Origin: Apostichopus japonicus
Taxonomy: Eukaryota; Echinodermata; Holothuroidea; Aspidochirotida; Stichopodidae
Direction: 5' to 3'
DNA: 64,000 nucleotides
NCBI RefSeq assembly: GCF_037975245.1
Contig: NC_092570.1
Coordinates: 7,499,001 to 7,563,000, forward strand
In this document: positions 51,205 to 61,244 of the stretch, in pieces
Position numbering within the stretch: the stretch's first letter is position 1
Layout of the letters: every line of letters begins with the position of its first letter
The notes under the pieces: model-generated
Databases searched by the model: none
Told to the model about the DNA's origin: nothing
The model's input: the letters and a program-made list of their open reading frames with translations, nothing else
Made by a program: the position numbers and the translations under genes

Positions 51205-54199
51205 ATGATAAGACAATTAGTCATCAGGAGCCAATCATTAGCTGAGATATCTGTGCTATCATCCATGGAGGGGTCTCAACTTCTGGAGACTATAGGGAAT
51301 AATATCACAGCCCACAAAAATGAAGATAGTGGTAAGTGAGATCAAAACAAATCTAGCCTCCCTCTATGTCTGTTAGAAGATACAGGGGTTTGCTTCTCTC
51401 CCTACCCCCTCCTCCCTCTCATGCCCACTCAAATTTAAGTCTCGGGATGGAGCAGTGGTTTGTGGTTTAAATGATACTCGTAGCCTTTGCATTCATGATG
51501 GCCTATGTGTGTATGTATGTATGCGTTCGAGTGCGTGTGGGTGTGTGTGAGTGCGTTTGTGACGCCCAGCTTGTAAACACAATGTCTCAAGAAGAGGTTG
51601 GACCAACTTCATAGCTAGTGTGTAAAAGTACCACATTGAGTGCAGGAAGCCTATTGTCTTTGGTGGAGGTCAAAGGTCATTTGGGGTCACCAGGGGTCAA
51701 ATAGTGAAAACCTTGTAAACACGATATCTCAAGAAGGAAAGCTTGGGAAGACCTCATATTTGATGTGTAGAAGTACCACATTGAGTACAAAAAGCTTATT
51801 GTTTTTGGTCGAAGTCAAAGGTCATTTGGGGTCACCAGGGGTCAAATTGTGAAAACCTTGTAAACACGATATCTCTCTATGAGAAGCATGGGCAGAATTC
51901 ATATTTGGTGTCTAGGAATACCACATTCTATAAAAGAAGCCTATTGTTTTTGGTGGAGGTCAAAGGTCATTTGGGGTCATTATAGGTCAAATCGTTAAAC
52001 CCTTGTAAGCATGAACACCCACATTATGTAAGATTCATGAAGAAAACTGCTCTTGTTACATCATCGAAACCACAATGCATTTTTCCATTCCGATTAAAAA
52101 GAGGGTAAAATATGTAGTTAAAGGAGACACAAACTGAACCATTATCTTTTAATTATGTGATAGATCATGAACAACTCTCCCCACCCCCCCACTCCACATT
52201 TCACCTCATCCCAGCCAGGAGACACAATCCCAACAACCAATATTAGTCTATGTGATAGAGATAACTGTCATGAATGAACAACTCCTCTCCCTCTCTCCCC
52301 TTTCCCCCCACTCCTACATCTCAGCTCATCCCAGCCAGGAGTCACAAACCTAACAACCATTATTGGTCTTTGTGATAGAGATAACTTTCATGAACAACTC
52401 CCCCTTCCCCCCCCCTCAAACACCACCCCCTAACCCACATCTCACCTCATCCCAGCCAGGAGACACAAACCCAACAACCATTATTAGTCTATATGGTAGA
52501 GATAACTCTCATGTGCAACTCTCCCAAAACAACTTCGATTAAATTTATATTCCTCTCAGGAGATATACCGGGTTTATTGTTTCTCAACACACAAGGCTGG
52601 AAATTATGAGCAAGTCAAAGGATCGTCATTGATCTATATGTGCTTGCATTTTTTCTTTTCTTTTTTAGGAAAATGTCCATTTGCTGTAATAGAAGTTAGT
52701 TTTGCAAATAACAAACTTACATTAAAGGATTTACATCTGCTGTTGTGCTGGAGGATTAATTCCCCAGGCTGTTAGCTACAAATGAAATTCTTCATTTTTT
52801 TTTAAGAAAAAAAAAAAATCTTCTACGCAATATTTTTTTAAATAGGTAAATTGTTAATTCATTTGTTCATTTGCAATCTGAAAGTTGTAAACCTGGAAAT
52901 TTTGATTTCATTTCAGCCTTATCGAAGGATTCAGGTACATTTCCAAAGGAATTACAAGACAGTCAGAAAACTGAGTCTCATGAAACACCACCACTCGAGG
53001 GTGGTGAAAATCCCGAAGACGGGGGCAGGGTGCCCTTTACTGTACCAGGTAAGAATGTGGTAGCAGCCTCATCTCCATCTTGTCTTTCACCAGTGCCGAA
53101 GGAGAATGAGAACAACGACAGCAGATCGACGGAACCCGTCGATGACGATACCAGCCAGTCTAAGTCGAGCACGGCTCTCGATCCAGAGAACGCCGGAACG
53201 GAGGTCGACTCCACCCAGAGGAAACGGCCGATTCTTCAAGTCAAATCTCAGTCGTGCTCGATGTGCGGCAAGATGTTCTACCGAGTCGGCGAGCGCAAGA
53301 GACACGAGGAGAGCTGTCTGAGACGACCGCATCGCTGCCGCTACTGCATCAAATGTTTCTCGTCGGAGGACGACTGGTACGAACACGAGAAGCGGCACAC
53401 AGACGGACCGATCTACAAGTGCCAGGTCTGCGGTAAGACCACCATAAACCAACGGACGTGGCGACAGCATGTGAGACTCAAACATCCCGCGGAGATGAAG
53501 ACCATGGGACGGTCGGCACCGCCGGCGAGGTGCCAGCACTGCGACAAGACCTTCGACAGTTGCCTCAGTCTCGGGGATCACATGAAAGAGATTCACCCGG
53601 AGGCCCTGGAGAAGTCCCTGTCCCATCACTGCGGGTTCTGCAGACAGTCATTCTCGTCCAGCTTCGGTCTACTGACCCACCAGATCGCGGCGCATCCGGA
53701 CGAGAAAGCCGACGACGGCGGCAAACCGCCGCCGGTCAGAGAGAGGAAGAAATTCCAGTGCGAGCAGTGCGGGAAGGTGATCATCAACGGCAAATACCAC
53801 CGAAGGATCCACTCGGGCGAGAGGCCGTTCCCCTGCGATGTCTGCCAGAAATCCTTCCGATCTCTGGCCAACTTGAAACTGCACACGAGAACGCACACGG
53901 GCGAGAGACCGTACACGTGCCGGTTCTGCACCAGCAGTTTCTCGACGTCCGGTTCCCGCATCCGGCACGAGAGGTTACACACCGGGGATAAACCTTTCAA
54001 TTGTCAGTTCTGTCAGAAGACGTTCAAGTCCAAGGCGCAGCTGTCGGTTCACGAGAGAAGCCACACCGGCGAGACACCTTACCAATGTCCTCATTGCCCG
54101 AAGAAATTTTCGTACAAGAACACTATGAACCGGCATGTGAAAGCACACAAAATCAAGGATAATGATGATGTATCTACTTCAACTTCACTCTGCTCGTAA
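51205..54199 (+). CDS. C2H2 zinc-finger protein, ten fingers, two coding exons
   Basis: Probable nuclear DNA-binding protein. Coding exons are 51205..51331 and 52917..54199. The donor GTAAGTGAG at 51332 and the acceptor TTTCAG ending at 52916 join in phase (one base of an Ala codon plus two). The 5' exon begins after an acceptor at 51198-51199, so an upstream non-coding exon is expected. An in-frame TGA lies directly before the ATG at 51205 (469 aa). A second in-frame ATG at 51265 gives 449 aa and has the better +4 G. Numbering from 51265: residues 1-133 are polar, Ser/Glu-rich and low complexity, with no KRAB, BTB, ZAD or SCAN domain that I can see. Ten fingers follow with first cysteines at 136, 163, 191, 228, 261, 304, 329, 357, 385 and 413. 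Finger 1 is C2HC (H152, C156). Finger 6 is short (C304-C307-H317-H321, nine residues between the last Cys and first His instead of about twelve). Fingers 6-10 are joined by TGERP-like linkers. No orthologue recognised. Confidence 0.9.
51560..52010 (+). repeat. 145-bp tandem repeat with AGGTCA/GGGTCA half-sites
   Basis: Three clear copies, with a partial copy at the left edge, have an exact 145-bp period: half-site clusters start at 51667, 51812 and 51957. Each copy contains four direct half-sites, spaced by 1, 4 and 4 bases (a DR1 followed by two DR4 arrangements). The second copy has AAGTCA as its first half-site. The third has TTAT rather than CCAG as its last spacer. The rest of the unit has diverged more than the half-site block. 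This geometry matches nuclear-receptor response elements, but regulatory use is inference; it may be a mobile minisatellite. Confidence 0.8.
52140..52520 (+). repeat. About 120-bp pyrimidine-rich tandem repeat
   Basis: Three to four degenerate copies. Each runs from GTGATAGAGATAAC through a CT-rich block to CATCCCAGCCAGGAG, ACACAA and an AACAACC/ATTAGTCT segment. Recurring GTGATAGA anchors lie near 52158, 52252, 52372 and 52494. The repeat sits wholly within the zinc-finger gene intron. Confidence 0.75.
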
Positions 54200-54606
54200 C
54201 GTTTCGGAGTCGAGCACACGTGTGCAACATATTTTTAACATTTTAGTACTTTTGCCTCCTCTGACCTACCTCTGGGTCAATGCCCACTTCCTCTTTGTTA
54301 ACAAATCACGTCGAAGGTCAATATTTTCACCGCATCTTTGCACTGGACTTAAAGAGGTATGTCATTGAACAATGTATGAGATTTTCAGTTTTGTGAGAGA
54401 AGAGTTTTCCCCCAAAACAGAGAATCTCTCAGTTTTTATCAAATATTTTTTAATTTTGATTACAAGTAGCACAATTTTTGTATGTACTTGCATTAAACTT
54501 GCCAGAGTATGAAATTTTTATATATGCAAATGATAAGTTAATAGTAACTTTAAGTACGAAGAGGGTGTTATATTTATGTTTTCTCCAAAAATGGTTGATT
54601 TTCATA

Positions 54607-54612
54607 AATAAA
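54607..54612 (+). terminator. Candidate polyadenylation signal AATAAA
   Basis: This canonical hexamer lies 408 bp downstream of the zinc-finger stop codon in AT-rich DNA. It is the first strong candidate I noticed. Later candidates exist, so the true 3' end is uncertain. Confidence 0.4.
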
Positions 54613-55566
54613 TGCATATTTTTATTACACTTTTTCTAATTCGGTAATGACACTTCTTTAATTCATCCGATCAATTAAGTTTTCATTTAACCCAAAAATT
54701 GTAGACTTTCTGGATAGAATATATCTGTGTTTGTATGTTCTTGAACTGTACATGATAACATAGTGTGATAATCAAAATGGATTCACAACATTACATCAAA
54801 CCAAGTTTAGTAATACACTTCAATTAAAGATGGTAAATGCAGAACCACTTCAAAGCTAGTTTAAATTTGGTATGCTCATACTACTAATAACTTAGTGTTC
54901 ATTAGTAAATATTAATTAATTATAATTAAAAAAATTAATATTTTATAGGTTTTTGTTCTGTAAGTTATCACTAAGAAGCTTCAAGAGGTTCGTCATACAA
55001 CATAATTGAAAGCATTGGAACCTTATGTTAGGTGTCTTTTTAATCAAAAATATGAATAATTAAATACAAAGTTTGGCAAATCAAACTATGGAAAAACCCA
55101 TAAACTTTGCAGCGCACAATATATTTTTTGGTATAGAAATATAAACTTCACTGATATACAAGTGATTTTAATGACAAAGATCTCATAGTTTGACGGAGTG
55201 ATGCATAAAACTGTATGAAATTATATATTAGCTATGTTATTAAATATTACATATCTAGAAAATGAGAATCCTATGCCAAATACAGGTCTACGATTTTTAT
55301 TTTATCTCATCCCTAAATGAATTTTATGTACTGGGCATGAGATATTGTACTCTATCGAAAATTACGTGCAAAACTTGGTAATAAAAAATAAACGCTCACC
55401 TACACAACTCCTCTTCGAACTGAAAGTGTGTCTATAATATTTAGTTTCGGTGCTGTCATTGGGATGTACTTGAAATATCAAATTGTTAAATACTGCATAT
55501 CTTGTCAGAGCTTTATTACGAGAATTACATTGGTCGACAAGTGGACTGAGTGAGTTGTCTGTTGTT
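54613..55566. other. Gene-free interval downstream of the zinc-finger gene
   Basis: Strongly AT-rich, with no open frame of note. Ends at the target duplication of the 55575-56802 element. Confidence 0.5.
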
Positions 55567-55574
55567 GCCCTGCT

Positions 55575-56802
55575 CATGGGCGGCGATCCTGGGGGGGGGG
55601 GGGGGGGATGGGGGGATATATCCCCCCATGAAAATGGGTGGAGGGGATGTAATACACCATATCCCCCCACCAAATGCCAGGAATAAGAATATTTTCATGC
55701 CTTCATTTATGCATCATCGTGAATGTACGGCTCTTTTTAGCTTCACTTCTCGCCTATACCATAAACGCAGTGCGATCTTTTCAAATAAAGCGTCTTTATA
55801 AAGCAAGAATAGTTGACTGTAGGCTTCATTGGCCCTATAACAACAAAATGTATTATTGCGCCCACGGTATTGATATAGTACATATATGCACCCTCATAGT
55901 ATTCATATAGGCCCTATAGTAGGCCTACACACGTACATGTTCCCTCGAACAGCTGAGAATCTCATGTTACCAGGGTAATGCTTAATTAGGGGCGTCGGAG
56001 CGGTTCGCCGGACCAATATTCACGGCGCAAAAAAAAAAAAAGTAGCACTAAGAAGAAAAAAAGGCAAAAAATAAAGAACCAAAATGAAAACATACTTCAA
56101 AATGTGTTTCAGAAGATTAATCGGGTACAAAAACAGACAAGGGAGAATGCACAGAAGAAAAGCTCGGGAAGTGCCATTTCCTGCAATCTGGGAGGCATTT
56201 TTTCAAAATTTTCTCCATTACGCTACGCGCCAACCAATGGTGGGCCGTAGCGTAGTTTGACCTTCCAAACGTCCCCCACCCCCCCGATAATTATGGTAGA
56301 TGGCCACACTCTGATCTTCCGTACCAATCCCAAATAGCTTCCGACGCCCCTGTTAATACACGTACGTTTCACCTGGATGCCCTAGCAATCGGTACCTAGG
56401 AATGTAACTATGTGTAATTGTGTATTGCATGTGTATAGCCTATAATAGCCTGCATGAGGCCATTTTCTTCATCGAATAATATAAAGAGCTCTCGAACATT
56501 CTAACGTAGCGCCTGAAACAAGATTGACAGGGGCAATTTTCCCAAAAAAACACCCGAAATTAAAAAAAAAGTATTTTGGATCCTGATTATGAGATATTTC
56601 GGACATGAAATCCCTATTTTAAAGTTGGGTATATGCCGCTTGGAAACCTCGGGAAGTGCCGTTTCCGGCCATCTAGAAGGTGTGTAAATCCCCAAATTTT
56701 CTTGTACGCTTCGCGCCAACCCATGGTGGCGCTCCGCTTAGATAGTCAACAAGGTCATATCCCCCCCCCCCCCCCACTCGGAAGAACGGATCGCCGCCCA
56801 TG
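55575..56802. mobile_element. 1.2-kb non-autonomous hAT-like element with perfect 8-bp TSD
   Basis: A perfect 15-bp inverted repeat CATGGGCGGCGATCC marks both ends. The flanking octamer GCCCTGCT occurs at 55567-55574 and again at 56803-56810. A long poly-G lies inside the left end and a poly-C inside the right end. There is no transposase. A second element (55987-56352) is inserted within it, and the hairpin module lies near the right end. Assignment to hAT rests on TSD length and terminal style. Confidence 0.85.
55987..56352. mobile_element. Nested 366-bp non-autonomous TIR element
   Basis: The left end is TAGGGGCGTCGGA and the reversed right end CAGGGGCGTCGGA, one mismatch at the outer base. 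The pentamer TTAAT flanks both sides (55982-55986 and 56353-56357). An internal A-rich region is followed by a copy of the hairpin module. It is inserted in the larger element 55575-56802. Confidence 0.65.
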
Positions 56803-57397
56803 GCCCTGCTTACACTATATACAGGTAGATGAAGAGATACTTACCTGGCTAGTATCGGAGATTGAAGTGAGGAGGAAGAAGGGCCATGCCTCTCCCCCCC
56901 ACCCCATCCCCTCCACCCACCACCCCTTCTTCATTCCTTCCTCGATTCTCTCCCTTCCCTTCTCCCCAGGTATGTAAGGTAAGTTGATTTTACGGTTTAT
57001 AGAAGTCAACTCGGTCCTGAAACAACGGTATTGGATTACATTACAAACTTATGCGGCCTTAATGAAGTATTAATTAATAACTAAATAAAAGTTAGCAAAT
57101 GATTGTTCAACTGAATTAAGGTATATTTCCACTGTATTCATTTCCAGATTTGGTATGGGGAGGGGGGGGGGGGGGGAGTTGGTAAGAGAGTCTGCGGAGA
57201 CGATAGCACGAACTATATATGTAGGCAGTGTGAGTTTATTTCTAAGCAACTGAATATTAATTATACGGCTCCTAGTATCCATATGTAAGTTTACAAGGTG
57301 GAAGTGGGGCTAGAGTGGTTAATTTGTCACCGCCCATGTTGACCCGTAGTTTCTTTTCCAGCCGTGCGAACCTTTAGGGTTCCCCTTTTATCTCTCA

Positions 57398-58080
57398 TAT
57401 CGAATTTAAATGACTAAAACGTTTTGCTAATTCTCGAAATCGCGACTTTGTTAATTCTTCCAAAAATTGTACCTGCGATGTGTTTCGCCCTTTTGATTCC
57501 TTTCCAGGTGATAAAGGTAGTAAAAACACTCATAATTTGGTGGAAAATTAAATTAAAAATTAATATCTTGACGTCATATCATATCGAATTTAAATGACTA
57601 AAACTTCGTCGAATGTGACTTTTGTCTCGAGAGAAGCGTGTACTGGGTGCTGGGAAACCATTCTACGTATCCTGACATTTATTTAAGAACTTTTATTTTC
57701 GGCCCAAATTTGCCAATTTTGTAAGGCTATACCCTTATGATTTTGTTAGATTTTGGCCAAAATCGCGACTTTTTTAATTCTTCAAAAATTGTAGCTGCGG
57801 CGTGTGGCGCCCTTTTGATTCCTTTCCAGATGATAAGAGTAGTATAAACACTCATATTTTGGTGGAAAATAAATTTCAAATCCATATCTTGACGTCATAT
57901 CATATCGAATTTAAATGACTAAAACTTCGTCGAATGTGACTTTTGTCTCGAGAGAAGCGTGTACTGGGTGCTGGGAAACCATTCTACGTATCCTGACATT
58001 TATTTAAGAACTTTTATTTTCGGCCCAAATTTGCCAATTTTGTAAGGCCCTTTAAAAACCATATCTTGAAGTCATTTCAT
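57398..58080. repeat. 321-bp tandem duplication with an identical core
   Basis: The segment 57564-57727 recurs base for base at 57885-58048 (164 bp, offset 321). The adjoining segments (about 57404-57563 against 57725-57884) are related at the same offset but visibly diverged. Short partial copies of the CATATCGAATTTAAATGACT motif occur at both edges. Confidence 0.9.
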
Positions 58081-59453
58081 ATCGAATTCGTTGACTTAAA
58101 AGTGAATTTAGCTTTTATTGATGTTTTTACTGATATTCTTGTGTGGAGAAATTGTGCGTTTATTCATCGTAAAGCATTGTACGGAGTTGATGTCTTGCTC
58201 TCAAACTCTGCACTAAAACTTAATGGCCTACTCCCGCCAATGTTAGGAATCATTGCTGATTATTTGAATCCTTGAAGAGGTGACGTCGCCCCCGTCAGTC
58301 CAGCTCACTCCCTCCCTCTTTGCAAACTTACAACAACAAAATAGTAATTAAAAAGTGCCGTTTGTTGAAAAACTGCCTTCCGCGCTTTCGCCGTCTCTGA
58401 GCCTACACAAGCCATGGCGGTCGTATATAGCTATATCTCAATTATGACGTAATTAAATATATGGCTATAAAAATTCCTCAAACAGGTGAAATTTGATCGC
58501 CCCATTTTCAAGTATTTGCTCTCGTGCCTGCTTTAAAAATAATGTGGCAAATTTGGTAGAGGTCTGAGTAGACCAAAAACTTGGGTAGTTACCAGAGGTG
58601 GGTCACGAAAATGAAGAAATAGAAAGTTATCCAATACTTGCAATTGGCCCATGATCCAGAGCTGTTGTAAAACAAACCAAACTGCAATGTATTTCGTGTT
58701 TGACGGATGAACGAGTTGACTGATACCGGTTTGATAAGTTGAGACCTGGCCTTTGGAATGTTTCGCAAAATAAATTCGACATTTTTTCTATATTGGTTCA
58801 CATCTTAAAGCAGCTTTTAGGGTTGCAAAATGACTTATTTACTCACAAATTTGCTTATTCAAGCTTCATTTCTAGTAGTTAAGCAAAAGTTGAAAATGTT
58901 TTGAAGCTTCGCTTTTACATGTCGCTTTCACTACTATTGAAAAAGTGTCCGGCCGAAGAAATGTTCAGAATTTTAATCAAATTCATTAATTACTCACACA
59001 ATTACATTAATTGCGTGAAAAAATCTAGAAGAATGTTTGTTTTGTTAGTTTCATTGGCTTATATTCACTAAAGTCATACCGTTTTGAAAATTTTCGACCA
59101 AATTTAAAAAAATCCCGCTTTAAATTCAAACATTATTGGACTGTTATGTAATGATAAATAGAATTTCTACAAAAGTGAAAATTATAAGAAACTTGAGTTC
59201 AAGTGATAGCTCGATTCTTTTGTATTATTATTTTTATTTGTTTGTTGTCTCTAACGTCTAACAATGAGCCTTAGTGCTTCGCTTTGAACTGATTTGTCCA
59301 CATTCCGGCGAAATAGTACTCAAACGGTGGCGCTATTATGAAATATAATACATGCAAGAAAATGTACCTGATAATCTAAATCCTTTATAAAGTCCACCAA
59401 AATTGCACTGAGTTTATAGCAGATATGGCGGAACCAGAGAGCCGCACCACCCT
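58081..59453. other. Gene-free interval
   Basis: AT-rich unique sequence between the 321-bp tandem duplication and the hAT element. No supportable feature. Confidence 0.5.
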
Positions 59454-59991
59454 CTCCCCACCAAGGGCGGCGGAACCGGGGGGCACAGGGGGCACGTGCC
59501 CCCCCCCCCCCCACTTTTCCTCAGGTTAAAAATGTGCCCTTTTTCTACACAAAAATTGTACCCCGATCACTTTATTAGGTCAGCGATATTTCAGTAAGAG
59601 ATCTATTCCTAATTTAGAACTATCAGGGGCGTAGCCAGTATGTAGCACTGTAGGCCCGGGCCTATCGTTGATTAACAGATTTTATATGTATAGAGCTGCA
59701 GCACTTTGTTGCCTGTTGTAGTCACGATCGGCGTTCCAAGTTCCAAAACAGCCTTTTCGATAAACATTTACTAGCTACAGTTGTATCAAAGACAATTACT
59801 GGCTATAGTTGCAACCAAGGGCGGCGGAATCGGGGGGGGGGGCACAGGGGCACGTGCCCCCCCCCCCCCCACTTTTCCTCAGGTTAAAAATGTGCCCTTT
59901 TTCTACATAAAAATTGTACTCTTGATCACCTTATTAGGTCAGCGATATTTCAGGAGATCTAATCCTAATTTAGAACTATTAATGAATTTCT

Positions 59992-60324
59992 GTGGGTCAA
60001 ACTCAAAGCTATATCGAATGGAAAAAATTGTTAGCATCTCTCCTGTCTGACCACAATGACATTCGCCTGGCTATTCCGAATGTTCTCTGCCTAATACACA
60101 TATACCTACTGGCACCTATGAGCGCAGCCTCCGGAGAGAGATCCTTCTCCGTACAACGCCGGATAAAGACATACTTGCGGAGCACAATTGGGGAAAAACG
60201 GTATAATAATATGCTAATGCTTCATATCCATAAAGCAAGAACGGACGGATTAGTTATACGGGACATCGCTAAAGAGTATACAAAGCGAAACCCACGTCGA
60301 ATGAAATATTTCGGGAAGTTTTAA
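59992..60324 (+). pseudogene. hAT transposase C-terminal fragment
   Basis: This 110-codon open stretch opens after an in-frame TGA and begins at a GTG codon, with no Met start at its head. It contains the typical hAT dimerisation signature: IPNVLCLIHIYLLAPMSAAS, GERSFS, then RIKTYLRSTIGEKRYNNMLM. It ends at a genuine-looking TAA. Full hAT transposases are roughly 600 residues, so the zinc-finger and catalytic regions are absent. The fragment follows almost directly after the left terminal sequence, which implies an internal deletion. Confidence 0.85.
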
Positions 60325-60350
60325 ATGTTTACTACCACAAGGTTTGTAAC

Positions 60351-60739
60351 CAGTGGCGGAGCGTCCATACAGTCAGGGGGGCGGATGCCCCCTGACGGAC
60401 TCAACAGGCCTGCTTGTGCCCTTTTCAGCTGTTTACCACTTTCCACTTATTCGCGATTATTGACTTTTTCATTGCGCTCTCATCTACCTATTGACATTTG
60501 TCACGTTTTGTTGGTGTAATTTTCTGACAAAATGGCGATGACACCTATATATTCTTCGTTTATCTGCAAATTAGCAAGGCCCGGAAAGGGTCATTTCCGG
60601 CGATCTAGGGAGTATCTTGACTCATAAATTTTCTGTACGCTTCGCGCCAACCTGTGGTGGCGCTCCGCTTAGATAGTGTCGAAAGCGCCCCTACAGACCA
60701 TTCTCGACCCCCTGATCAATACCCCTAGCTCCGCAACTG
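60351..60739. mobile_element. Nested 389-bp non-autonomous TIR element
   Basis: The termini are CAGTGGCGGAGC on the left and its near-complement on the right (CAGTTGCGGAGC when reversed), one mismatch in 12. The flanks TTTGTAAC and CTTCTAAC match at 6 of 8 positions, consistent with an aged 8-bp target duplication. It lies inside the hAT element, just after the transposase stop. It contains the hairpin module at about 60593-60680. Confidence 0.65.
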
Positions 60740-61244
60740 CTTCTAACATTCTGGTGAGTGCCATTATGCATATTCAATTTCAAAAAAAATATAATGCATT
60801 TCCAAAAATGCATTGCTATATTATATTGTAACTTTTTAATAAGCAGAAACCATTTATAGCCTACTATGAATAATGAGTATGGTTTCAATATCCCATAACC
60901 TACCCCATCCTTTCGTATTTTGACATATTTCATTTGCTTTCATGCATGTATCGCGTGTGCAGGGACTTTATAATGATTTCACCTCATTTTGTCTCGAAAG
61001 AAAACTTGTTCCTTGTTTCCCAATTTGCACATTGGATATTGCAGTGCTAGTATGCATTTTTTCCTTGAGGGTGGGGGCGTTGATGGAGTGATGTGTATAC
61101 GCAAATAAGATAATACAATAAGAGTTATAAAGGGTAATAAATACTAGGCTGCATCAGTCCAATCAACTTTCTGCAAAGTGCCCTTCGACGTCGGTGCCCC
61201 CCCCCCCCCAGATTAAAAGTGCTTCCGCCGCCCTTGCTCCCCAC

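Larger units (their letters stand above)
51332..52916 (+). other. Intron between the zinc-finger coding exons
   Basis: This 1,585-bp GT-AG intron starts GTAAGTGAG and ends in TTTCAG. It carries two unrelated tandem repeats: a 145-bp unit at about 51560-52010 and a roughly 120-bp unit at about 52140-52520. The final 300 bp are AT-rich with poly-A/T runs. No open frame in it looks coding. Confidence 0.8.
59462..61236 (+). mobile_element. hAT-type DNA transposon, deleted derivative with 8-bp TSD
   Basis: The ends are perfect 14-bp inverted repeats beginning CAAGGGCGGCGGAA. The element is flanked by an identical 8-bp duplication CTCCCCAC (59454-59461 and 61237-61244), the hallmark length for hAT insertion. 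Poly-G/C tracts lie just inside both ends. At 1,775 bp it encodes only the C-terminal dimerisation region of the transposase, so it is non-autonomous. The left terminus is present twice (59462 and 59816). A smaller element is nested at 60351-60739. Confidence 0.88.

Noticed and set aside
53087-53629. 180-codon minus-strand frame opposite the zinc-finger exon
   Set aside because: Shadow frame: the GC-rich coding strand suppresses stops on the other strand. The + strand carries the finger motifs.
53458-53991. 177-codon frame in another phase of the zinc-finger exon
   Set aside because: Same shadow effect. Low-complexity and lacking any domain.
59625-59645. Start of another element (CAGGGGCGTAGCCAG)
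   Set aside because: It resembles the 31098 element's end, but no matching right terminus was found nearby.
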